Assembly: GCA_002314595.1 (NCBI GenBank)
Contig: DCGP01000028.1
Location: 1-6,596 of the forward strand
Source: Clostridiales bacterium UBA1775
Lineage (GTDB): Bacteria; Bacillota; Clostridia; Monoglobales; Firm-18
Reading direction: 5' to 3'
Length of the DNA stretch: 6,596 nt
Shown: positions 1 through 6,566 of the stretch, one piece after another
Layout: each line of letters starts with the position of its first letter
How positions within the stretch are numbered: the first letter of the stretch is position 1
The notes under the pieces: model-generated
What the model saw: the letters and a program-made list of their open reading frames with translations, nothing else
Told to the model about the DNA's origin: nothing
Database searches by the model: none
Translations under genes and position numbers: made by a program

Positions 1-2526
1 GAATACAAGGCATACATTGATGTAGCATCAAGCTTGGGAATAATACAAGGCTTTTCAGATAAAACATTTAAGCCTGATGAAATCATTAGTTATGAAGATG
101 CAGTTACAATTTTGTTAAGAGCAATGGGATATGAAATTTCTGCAGAAGCTAAGGGTGGTTATCCATACGGATATACCCGACAAGCAAGTGAGCTTAATAT
201 TGACAATGGTGTAAAAATTGGAGACAATGGCACTATTACAAGAGCAGCAGCTGCAAACCTTATTTATAATTGTTTACATACGCAGGTTGTGGAGGTGTAC
301 AAAGGCAGTACTATGACACAACTAACCGGCGAAAAGACAATGCTTGAAAATTATTTCCAAGTATACTTTGAAACAGGCAGAGTTAATGCAACATATTTAA
401 CCGGCATTGATGGCAACAATAAAGTAAGAAGCAACGAGGTTAAAATTGGAGATACAATTTACAAATGCAAGGAAAATATGTATTCCGAATATTTAGGCTA
501 TACGGTTAGAGTATATTATAAAGAAGATAAAGAAACAGGCGATAAATATGTAAAGAGCCTATATTTAACAGGTGATTATGAAGAAATAGTTGTTACAGCT
601 AAGGATATAGTTGGTTATAGCAATGGCGAATTTTCATACTACGAAAATAATAAAAAACGAACTGTTAAAATTGACACAGGCCACGAGCTAATATATAACG
701 GAAAAAAGATTTCCGACTATAACAAAGATATTTTTGCACCGGAATGTGGGTATGTAAGGCTTGTAAACACAAGTTCGTCATCAAACTTGTACGATATGGT
801 ATTTGTAAATGAATATTTTAACTTCTATGTTGATTCAGTAAGTGCGTTAGGCAGTGTAATTACAATAGGTTCACCATATTGCGAAAGTATGGAAATTGAC
901 CTTGCTGATGAAAATGTACTAATGGAACTTTACGACAAGGGTGGCAGAATGGATTCTTCCCTTACTGTAACAACAACATTTGATAACGATGGTAACGAGA
1001 TTAAAAAATATTCAGTACCTCCAATTCCCAAAAAGAGTGTAATAAGTGTATTTGCAGACAAATTTGAGAAAAAGTCAGACGGACATTATAAATTGTCTAA
1101 CGATGCAAAATATATTAAAATTCAGATTAACGATGCAACATTAGATACATCAATTATAAGTCAAAACCTTGGAGATGGCACGATTATAACAGCAAACGGT
1201 ACATTTGATATTGCCAAGGATAACTTCCTGTTTGAAGATGTTGAAGACTTGCCACTTAATTCAAATGTAACATTACTGTTTGACTTTGACGGCAACGTAA
1301 CAATGTTTACAACAACCGAAAAGGATAAGTACGAGTATGGATATTTAATAAATGCAGCAGCGACAGGAAGTTTAAAAACAACTTATCAATTAAAAATATT
1401 AAGAACAAATGGTCAAATACTTGTTTACGATTGTGTTGAAAACTTTAAGATAAACGATGTAAAGGTTAAAAATGCAAAAGACTTTAAAAACAAATTGCGT
1501 ACATCAGCACAATATACAAATCCGACATTTGAGGTTTCACAGCTTATTAAGTATAGGCTAACGGAAGACAAGCAGGTTGCAGATATTAAAACTGTTACTG
1601 CCTCTATTGGTGTTGACCCTAATTATCCTGATGACCAAATTCGCAGAGAAGCCGAAAGGGCAAAATATACAACTCCTGAATACTTTGGTGGTACATTAGG
1701 TAGAGATATTACAATAAGTTATGGCACATCAGGTACAAAGACACAAAGAATGTCAATGTTTGGTAAGCCAAGCTACATATTTGCAGTACCTGAAGAAGAA
1801 ACCTTTGAGGACACAAACTATGTGGTTAAAAACTCAGGATATGTAATTGAAAATGCAATTGGCGATGTTTATGACGCTGACGATTATCTTATTCCACAAG
1901 CACTTGTGTTGTATCAATCAGTAACGGTTTCGGAACTAACAACGCCGTTTGTAATAGTTAAAAAGGTTATTGACAAGATAGATGAAGACGGCATATATAC
2001 CAGAGTTCTTTCTTGCATAGATGGTTTTAGAGAGCTTGAATACAAAGGAGATAATTCTAATGTGTTTGACGGTCTAAAAGAGGGAGATGTTGTAATGCTG
2101 TTTGGTAAGAATGCAGAGGTTACACAGTGCAAGGTTCTTACAACAGTAGAAGAAATCCTAAACCATGACTATTCGCAAGAATACGAAAGATGGGACCAAG
2201 ACGGTTATATGTTGTCAATGGCAGAGGTTTACGATTACAACACAGCAGGCCGTACATACGTTCTTCAAGCAGGGGACGATTCTGACGGAGATGGCAAACG
2301 TTCATTCCAACGTATTTCATTCTGGTCAGATGTTGCAGCCACATTTAAGCATGGCTCAATTACCTGCACAGTAACTGATGACGGCAAATACAAGCTTTCG
2401 GTTAATTCGGCAAGCGATATTAAATCAGTTAAAAAGTACGGTCATCAAAAGAGTTCAAAAATATTTGTGGCAGAGCAAAACTATTACTCATTACGTTTCT
2501 TCATTATAGTAAACGATTGCAGATAA
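1..2526 (+). CDS. SLH-domain surface protein, 5'-truncated by the window edge
   Basis: The frame is open from base 1, so the start lies upstream; the TTG at 34 falls inside an SLH repeat and is not a credible start. 841 residues are visible. Residues 1-45 are most of one SLH repeat (LGIIQGFSDKTFKPDE, then ISYEDA where the TRAE motif is usual). Residues 50-94 are a second, weaker one with ITRAAA. SLH repeats bind pyruvylated secondary cell-wall polymer in Gram-positive envelopes, so an exported, wall-attached protein is inferred; the signal peptide would be upstream. The rest is beta-rich, has no membrane segment, and contains several diverged copies of a short strand-turn-strand unit. An acidic DxDxDG loop (2278-2295) may bind calcium. 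The C terminus (KIFVAEQNYYSLRFFIIVND) reads as an intact final beta strand pair, so the stop looks genuine. No enzyme motif is recognised. The downstream surface gene begins 12 bases later, which implies one operon. Confidence 0.85.
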   Translation, partial: EYKAYIDVASSLGIIQGFSDKTFKPDEIISYEDAVTILLRAMGYEISAEAKGGYPYGYTRQASELNIDNGVKIGDNGTITRAAAANLIYNCLHTQVVEVYKGSTMTQLTGEKTMLENYFQVYFETGRVNATYLTGIDGNNKVRSNEVKIGDTIYKCKENMYSEYLGYTVRVYYKEDKETGDKYVKSLYLTGDYEEIVVTAKDIVGYSNGEFSYYENNKKRTVKIDTGHELIYNGKKISDYNKDIFAPECGYVRLVNTSSSSNLYDMVFVNEYFNFYVDSVSALGSVITIGSPYCESMEIDLADENVLMELYDKGGRMDSSLTVTTTFDNDGNEIKKYSVPPIPKKSVISVFADKFEKKSDGHYKLSNDAKYIKIQINDATLDTSIISQNLGDGTIITANGTFDIAKDNFLFEDVEDLPLNSNVTLLFDFDGNVTMFTTTEKDKYEYGYLINAAATGSLKTTYQLKILRTNGQILVYDCVENFKINDVKVKNAKDFKNKLRTSAQYTNPTFEVSQLIKYRLTEDKQVADIKTVTASIGVDPNYPDDQIRREAERAKYTTPEYFGGTLGRDITISYGTSGTKTQRMSMFGKPSYIFAVPEEETFEDTNYVVKNSGYVIENAIGDVYDADDYLIPQALVLYQSVTVSELTTPFVIVKKVIDKIDEDGIYTRVLSCIDGFRELEYKGDNSNVFDGLKEGDVVMLFGKNAEVTQCKVLTTVEEILNHDYSQEYERWDQDGYMLSMAEVYDYNTAGRTYVLQAGDDSDGDGKRSFQRISFWSDVAATFKHGSITCTVTDDGKYKLSVNSASDIKSVKKYGHQKSSKIFVAEQNYYSLRFFIIVNDCR
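2278..2295 (+). other. DxDxDG acidic loop, possible calcium-binding site in the first surface protein
   Basis: The six codons read D-S-D-G-D-G, followed by K. This matches the spacing of the calcium-binding loops of EF-hand, dockerin and thrombospondin type 3 modules. It is a single copy in a protein of otherwise unassigned fold, so calcium binding is only a suggestion. Confidence 0.3.
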
Positions 2527-2533
2527 GGGGTGA
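2526..2533 (+). promoter_or_regulatory. Ribosome binding site that sets the start of the second surface gene
   Basis: AGGGGTGA pairs well with the 3' end of 16S rRNA and ends 5 bases before the ATG at 2539. A possible GTG start at 2530 lies inside this site, so it cannot be the start served by it. The site overlaps the last base of the upstream stop codon, consistent with translational coupling. Confidence 0.75.
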
Positions 2534-2538
2534 ATAAA

Positions 2539-2616
2539 ATGAAATTAAATAAAGTAATATGTATGCTTATCTGTATAGTTATGGTTTTGGGTACTGTTCC
2601 GGCAACATTTGCCGCA
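2539..2616 (+). other. Signal peptide of the second surface protein
   Basis: It has a positively charged start (MKLNK), a hydrophobic stretch (VICMLICIVMVLG) and a small-residue ending ATFAA, typical of Sec signal peptidase I substrates. Cleavage probably falls after TFA or TFAA. The cysteines in the core are not in a lipobox position. Confidence 0.8.
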
Positions 2617-5226
2617 ACAACAGTTATTTATGATGACTTTGAAGATTGTGAGCCTTGCGAAGGGGTAACAGTAACCTCAGCAAATCAACAGCTTCAAATC
2701 AGCAACAGTAATTGGTATTTTGTATCGCAGCAAACCGGAAATCCATTAGGTGGAAACGCCAATGGCTTAATAGTAGATGTAGATGGCAACAAAATGCTTA
2801 AATTAGGTGGTACAAACGAAAGATATAACTACTATCCCGAAAGAAGACAGTACTTTGAGTATCGAGGGGATTATTCCTCATTGGAAAATACTTATAAAAT
2901 AGAATACAATATACCTAAAAAAGAAGTTACTCGTGCAGGCGTAGGTTTGAAATTTATGATACATAATGATAATAAGAACTATTATCAACTTCATTTTATG
3001 TCAGACGACAACGAAGACAAAAAGGTGTTGTGGGCATTTAGTAAGTTTGTGGATAATCGTATTGTTAAAACTGTATATTCAACCATTACTTACACAAGCC
3101 CTGCATCAGGTGCAGGGGTTATCAAAACAGGTAAGGTTTCACTTGTATATAATAACGGAGCAATTAACTGGGTAATTAAAGGTGTAAGGTTTAATGGTTC
3201 TTCGTTTACTGATGAAGGCACATTTGTAGATGACAACCCCTTTGAAGCTGATGCAAAGAATTGCAAGATAGGCTTTGCAACAACATATCCCGCTTCTTAT
3301 AACAGCTATGTTTATGTTGATGATTTCAAGGTTTCAAATATGGAAGTGTTTAAAGATTTTGAACCAACTGATATAGTTTACAAAAACCTTTCACAAAATT
3401 CTTCGGTTAATGAATTTGACAAGGCATATCCAATAAGAAGGATTTGTTGTGATTCCCTTGCAGGACAAACAATACCTGTTGAATTTTCCGAGGGTTCAGC
3501 AACAAATACTATCAACGCAAAATTTAATGAAAAAGGCATTTGGGTTAATTTGGAAGATATAGCAGAATATTCAAAGGTTCAGCTACCAACAGGCAAGAAT
3601 TATTCCGACCTTAAAATATTAACTGAAATAGATAGTGAAGATGTATTTACATTAAAGATTAAAACACCAAAAACAGTAATCTTTCCTATTTTTGCATCAG
3701 TGTTTGATAATACACAATTTACTTGGACATCAGCAGATGAAAAGATTGCAACAGTTGAAAATGGTGAAATCACCGGTAGAAAAAGTGGCTCAACAACAAT
3801 TACCGTAGAATGTGGGTCAACATCATATAACATTCCAATAGTTATTAGAGGAGAAATGGACGACTATTTGGATAATTTTGATGATTACATTGCCTTAAAG
3901 CAACCTGTTATCAATGCAATAAACAGTGCAATCTCAAATAAGAACATTGAAAATATGTGTGATATTTTAAATGGATTGGCAGAACAATCAATTACAAAAA
4001 TTTTAGATATTGATTCTGATTATTTAATCAGTTCATCATCAAATACAATTACAGAAACTGCTAAAAAGTTAATTACCCACGACCAATTTACCATAGATGA
4101 CCCTATAGATGTATATTATTTGGAAAACGAAATTTTAAGAGAATATACAACCTGCAAATTTGATAATTTAACATCTGTGGACAAGGTAATTGATTTGTTA
4201 GAAACAAAAAATGATGTTTTAGGATTTAGAACAGATGTTAAATATTACGCAAATAACAAATCGGCAGTTGCTGAGAACTTAATTTGTAAAACATTTAACA
4301 ATTATAAGGAATTAAAGAAAGAATTTGAAAATGCGTATGTAATATATACACTTAAAAATGTTCTTTCATATTCTGCAATTGGTGAGCTTGTTAATGATTG
4401 TAAGGAAGAAATCGGCTACAATGAATCTCATTTTAATAAGGTTGCGTCAACTGCACTTTATAAGTATATTTTAAATAACAAAAATAATATTTCAAACATT
4501 GATGAATTAAAGAACTTGATTGATTCTTACACAAAATCATCAGAAGCCGGCAGCACAGGTGGTGGAGGTGGCGGAGCGTCCTCCAAAACAATTGCTCGAA
4601 ATAATGTAGATTATATCGTTGATAATTCGACGGCAGCCACTAATGAAACTAATGCAAAGGAAGCTATTAAGAAAACTGAACCTATCTACAATGACATTAC
4701 AGATGATATGTGGTATGCAGACTATATTTACAAGCTTGCAGCAAAAAATATTATGAATGGTAACGATGGATATATTCGACCTGAGGATACAATCACAAGG
4801 GCAGAATTTTTAAAGATTTTGCTTAAATCTGCTAATGTTCCGGTAGCCTCAGAGGAATACCAATGTTCGTACAAGGACGTAAGTGAAAATGATTGGTTTG
4901 CTGCCTTTGTAAAGGACGCAACAGCTTGTGGTATCGTTCAGGGGTCAGGTAACGAGTTTAAACCGAACGATAGTATAACAAGAGAAGAAATAGCAGCCAT
5001 GGTATACAGAACAATAATTGTTAAAGGTGTATCGTTTGACCTATCTTCTGCAAAGTTATTTAAAGATGAAAGCAAAATTAGTGATTGGGCATATTCAGCA
5101 GTTTTAAATTGTTGCTCATACGGATTGATCAATGGCTATGAGGATGAAACATTTAAACCACAAAATAATGCAACTCGTGCCGAGTGTGCTAAAATCGTAT
5201 GTGTATTTGCAGAAAAGCTTAACTAA
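2539..5226 (+). CDS. Secreted multidomain surface protein with C-terminal SLH triplet
   Basis: 895 residues from the ATG at 2539, preferred over GTG 2530 because of the ribosome binding site. Residues 1-26 are a signal peptide: MKLNK, a hydrophobic core, then a cleavage-type ending near ATFA-A, without a lipobox. Residues 30-270 look like a concanavalin-A/LamG-like beta sandwich (YDDFED at the start, NYYQLHF, and YVYVDDFKV as closing strand). Residues 355-438 resemble a Big_2 Ig-like module (FTWTSADEKIATVENGEITG, then GSTTITVE). Residues 455-668 are helical, with about three diverged 60-75-residue repeats. A Gly6 linker (674-679) leads to three SLH repeats at 717-765, 778-828 and 841-892, with ITRAEF, ITREEI and ATRAEC motifs. 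The SLH triplet is expected to bind secondary cell-wall polymer. The N-terminal sandwich might bind carbohydrate or protein partners, but no catalytic motif is visible. It is the last gene of the operon and is followed by a strong terminator. Confidence 0.88.
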   Translation: MKLNKVICMLICIVMVLGTVPATFAATTVIYDDFEDCEPCEGVTVTSANQQLQISNSNWYFVSQQTGNPLGGNANGLIVDVDGNKMLKLGGTNERYNYYPERRQYFEYRGDYSSLENTYKIEYNIPKKEVTRAGVGLKFMIHNDNKNYYQLHFMSDDNEDKKVLWAFSKFVDNRIVKTVYSTITYTSPASGAGVIKTGKVSLVYNNGAINWVIKGVRFNGSSFTDEGTFVDDNPFEADAKNCKIGFATTYPASYNSYVYVDDFKVSNMEVFKDFEPTDIVYKNLSQNSSVNEFDKAYPIRRICCDSLAGQTIPVEFSEGSATNTINAKFNEKGIWVNLEDIAEYSKVQLPTGKNYSDLKILTEIDSEDVFTLKIKTPKTVIFPIFASVFDNTQFTWTSADEKIATVENGEITGRKSGSTTITVECGSTSYNIPIVIRGEMDDYLDNFDDYIALKQPVINAINSAISNKNIENMCDILNGLAEQSITKILDIDSDYLISSSSNTITETAKKLITHDQFTIDDPIDVYYLENEILREYTTCKFDNLTSVDKVIDLLETKNDVLGFRTDVKYYANNKSAVAENLICKTFNNYKELKKEFENAYVIYTLKNVLSYSAIGELVNDCKEEIGYNESHFNKVASTALYKYILNNKNNISNIDELKNLIDSYTKSSEAGSTGGGGGGASSKTIARNNVDYIVDNSTAATNETNAKEAIKKTEPIYNDITDDMWYADYIYKLAAKNIMNGNDGYIRPEDTITRAEFLKILLKSANVPVASEEYQCSYKDVSENDWFAAFVKDATACGIVQGSGNEFKPNDSITREEIAAMVYRTIIVKGVSFDLSSAKLFKDESKISDWAYSAVLNCCSYGLINGYEDETFKPQNNATRAECAKIVCVFAEKLN
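3601..3852 (+). other. Bacterial Ig-like (Big_2 type) domain
   Basis: Residues about 355-438 of the second surface protein show the W-x-S-x-D-xx-IATV-x-x-G-xIxG pattern (FTWTSADEKIATVENGEITG), followed by a KSGSTTITVE strand. This is characteristic of Big_2 modules, which act as extracellular spacers or adhesive modules in surface proteins. Confidence 0.75.
3901..4542 (+). repeat. Helical region with three diverged repeats
   Basis: Residues about 455-668 read as amphipathic helices. Repeat starts are seen near residues 455, 535 and 607. The shared pattern is a Leu-rich helix, then IGY/LGF/LDI, then Y, then a V-x-x-x-I/L helix, then an (F/I)xxxxELKxx(F/I) helix. Similar helical repeats are common between Ig-like and SLH modules in clostridial surface proteins and probably act as a stalk. 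The alignment is by eye and the repeats are strongly diverged. Confidence 0.5.
4558..4575 (+). other. Hexaglycine linker
   Basis: Six consecutive glycine codons (four GGT/GGC, two GGA) are flanked by Ser/Thr. They separate the helical stalk from the SLH anchor. This is a flexible hinge typical of domain borders in surface proteins. Confidence 0.85.
4687..5214 (+). other. Three tandem SLH repeats (cell-wall anchor)
   Basis: The repeats begin at 4687 (YNDITDDMWY), 4870 (YKDVSENDWF) and 5059 (FKDESKISDW). Each has an aromatic/Trp position, an A-x-x-x-G-I-(M/V/I)-x-G turn, an F/I-x-P segment and a TRAE-like motif. Three repeats form the usual trimeric-fold unit that binds pyruvylated secondary cell-wall polymer. 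The TR pair is kept in all three, so the anchor looks functional. Confidence 0.92.
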
Positions 5227-5232
5227 AATATC

Positions 5233-5262
5233 AAAAGCCGACTTTTAAAAGTCGGCTTTTTT
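5233..5262 (+). terminator. Rho-independent terminator of the surface-protein operon
   Basis: AAAAGCCGACTTTT is followed directly by its exact reverse complement AAAAGTCGGCTTTT (5233-5246 and 5247-5260), and the T run continues to 5262. The G+C core is GCCGACTT/AAGTCGGC. It lies 6 bases after the stop codon. The left A-run could give weak termination on the minus strand as well. Confidence 0.95.
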
Positions 5263-5336
5263 GTGTCAAAATTTAATAAAAATTGTGGGGAATGATTTAA
5301 ACATTTGGCGGACTGAGTGCTTCCAATCAGCCAAGA

Positions 5337-5611
5337 GACAATAAACTGTATTCCTTTTCAAAATCATCAAGAGATAATGCACAAGATAGGATGGAAATAG
5401 ATTTCTTGATAACAAAAAGTAAAATCACAAGTAAGCATAATATTTCTCCGATAGAAGTAAAATCCGGAGAAGATACACGCTATTTTATATTAGAAGGTTT
5501 ATGAAGAAATATAAGAAATATACGAATACTCCCTATATCCTTCATACCAAAGATTTAAAAACAGAAGACGGAATAACTTATTTGCCGATTTATATGGCAA
5601 TGTTGTTGTAA
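5337..5611 (+). pseudogene. 3' remnant of a DUF4143-type ATPase gene
   Basis: Frame 3 from 5337 reads DNKLYSFSKSSRDNAQDR, then MEIDFLITKSKITSK, then SPIEVKSGE, and soon hits a stop. Switching to frame 2 at about 5471 continues with RYTL, then RRFMKKYKKYTNTPYILHTK, and ends LPIYMAMLL at TAA 5609-5611. Together this is the C-terminal third of the large family of AAA-ATPase proteins with a DUF4143/PD-(D/E)XK-like end: EIDFL and IEVK are the D and ExK positions of that fold. A single-base loss in the A/G run at 5466-5473 explains the frame change. The ATPase part (Walker motifs) is missing; an in-frame stop lies at 5298 and the surface-operon terminator lies 75 bases upstream. Only about 90 of an expected 400 or so residues remain, so it is a decayed gene and not merely a sequencing error. 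The family match is from recall of its motifs. Confidence 0.8.
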
Positions 5612-5640
5612 TTTAAATAGAATATACTTATAAGTTTGTA

Positions 5641-5676
5641 AGGAACGACTACTGTATTGGTAGGCGTTCTTTTTTT
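5641..5676 (+). terminator. Rho-independent terminator after the DUF4143 remnant
   Basis: GAACG (5643-5647) pairs with CGTTC (5665-5669), and CTAC (5649-5652) pairs with GTAG (5660-5663), with one A/G mismatch and a 7-base loop. AG at 5641-5642 can extend the stem by A-T and G-T pairs. A run of seven T follows (5670-5676). It sits 29 bases after the stop of the remnant, so it is most simply the old terminator of that gene. It also isolates the recombinase gene from upstream transcription. Confidence 0.8.
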
Positions 5677-5699
5677 GTACCTTGTTATTGATGTATAAT
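5671..5699 (+). promoter_or_regulatory. Probable promoter of the tyrosine recombinase gene
   Basis: A consensus -10 TATAAT is at 5694-5699. No good -35 is present at the right spacing; a T-rich hexamer at 5671-5677 would be the candidate, and it overlaps the terminator T run. Distance to the start codon is 30 bases, giving a short leader. The -10 assignment is good and the -35 weak. Confidence 0.5.
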
Positions 5700-5714
5700 A
5701 AAAATATTAAGGAA

Positions 5715-5720
5715 AAGGAG
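5715..5720 (+). promoter_or_regulatory. Ribosome binding site of the recombinase gene
   Basis: AAGGAG lies 9 bases before the ATG at 5730. Another ATG at 5723 is only 2 bases from this site and opens a 14-codon frame, so the start at 5730 is the one served. Confidence 0.8.
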
Positions 5721-5729
5721 AAATGAAAA

Positions 5730-6566
5730 ATGAAAAAAATCACCAAAAAGTCAATATTGAAGTTTAGAATGTATTTGATAAATAACGAAAAATCAAATGC
5801 TACAGTTGAAAAGTACATTAGAGATGTAACAAAATTTTCACTCTGGATTACAAATGAGGAAGTTACTAAAATTAAAGTTTTAGAATATAAGAAAAAACTA
5901 ATAGGAGAATATGCCCCTAAAAGTGTGAATTCTATGATAGCATCTATTAACTCTTTCTTTAACTTTATGGAATGGTATGAATTTAAGACAAAATCATTAA
6001 AAATACAAAAGCAGATTTTTGCTGAGGATAACAAGGAATTAACTAAAGATGAATATAAAAGATTGCTAACGGTTGCAAAAGATAAAAACGATAGATTATA
6101 TTATTTGATGCAAGCAATATGCTCAACCGGTATTCGTGTTTCGGAGCTAAAATATATCACTGTAAATGCTGTTAAAACAAGGACTGCAGTTATTAATTGT
6201 AAAGGAAAAATGAGAATTGTATTTTTGCCTAAAAAATTATGCGTAATGCTTGAAAAATACTCCAAAAAAAACAATATCCAAAATGGGGCAATATTTATTT
6301 CAAAAAGCGGTAAGCCTCTTGATAGGTCAAATATATGGTTGGAAATGAAGAAATTATGCGAAATTGCAAAAGTGCCAAAGGAAAAAGTATTTCCACATAA
6401 TTTAAGACATTTGTTTGCCAGAACATACTATTATATGCAAAAAGATATCGTTCGTTTGGCTGATATTCTTGGTCATTCTTCAATAGAAACAACGAGAATA
6501 TATACAATGGAAACGGACGATATCCATAGAAAGCAAATTGAAAAAATGCATTTGTTGCATTATTAA
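5730..6566 (+). CDS. Tyrosine-type site-specific recombinase (XerC/D-like integrase)
   Basis: 278 residues, a usual length for small XerC/D-like enzymes. Residues about 5-90 are the helical core-binding domain (TVEKYIRDVTKFSLWI; SVNSMIASINSFFNFM). Residues about 103-278 are the catalytic domain. All expected active-site residues are visible: Arg136 in STGIRVSEL, Lys158 in CKGK, His223 and Arg226 in PHNLRH, His249 in LGHSS, and the nucleophile Tyr258 in TTRIYT. The enzyme would cut and rejoin DNA at a short paired-arm site through a 3'-phosphotyrosine link. There is no N-terminal arm-binding domain as in phage lambda Int, so a simple core site is expected; a matching inverted repeat starts at the stop codon. 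It has its own promoter and ribosome binding site and is not in an operon with the surface genes. It could be a chromosomal inversion enzyme, the integrase of a small element continuing past the right edge, or an orphan. The catalytic assignment is firm; the biological role is open. Confidence 0.93.
   Translation: MKKITKKSILKFRMYLINNEKSNATVEKYIRDVTKFSLWITNEEVTKIKVLEYKKKLIGEYAPKSVNSMIASINSFFNFMEWYEFKTKSLKIQKQIFAEDNKELTKDEYKRLLTVAKDKNDRLYYLMQAICSTGIRVSELKYITVNAVKTRTAVINCKGKMRIVFLPKKLCVMLEKYSKKNNIQNGAIFISKSGKPLDRSNIWLEMKKLCEIAKVPKEKVFPHNLRHLFARTYYYMQKDIVRLADILGHSSIETTRIYTMETDDIHRKQIEKMHLLHY

Noticed and set aside
34..36. TTG as start of the first gene
   Set aside because: It lies inside an SLH repeat, and the frame is open to base 1 with SLH-like residues before it.
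5305..5334. Imperfect inverted repeat TTGGC...GCCAA
   Set aside because: Only the outer 5 bp pair well; about 11 of 16 arm positions match overall and no T run follows. It is probably chance within remnant DNA.
5626..5635. Palindrome ACTTATAAGT between remnant and terminator
   Set aside because: Ten bases of AT-rich palindrome is expected by chance, and the adjoining TATACT lacks a good -35. No operator or dif role can be supported; the dif resemblance here has a wrong spacer length.
5723..5767. 14-codon leader frame from ATG 5723, overlapping the recombinase start
   Set aside because: Only 2 bases separate it from the AAGGAG site, and the peptide has no regulatory feature such as codon runs.
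5555..6034. 159-codon reading frame on the minus strand overlapping the recombinase 5' half
   Set aside because: It is antisense to a clearly coding frame, is a Phe/Ile/Ser-rich translation typical of reversed AT-rich code, and runs over the terminator and promoter. No ribosome binding site or family motif was noted.
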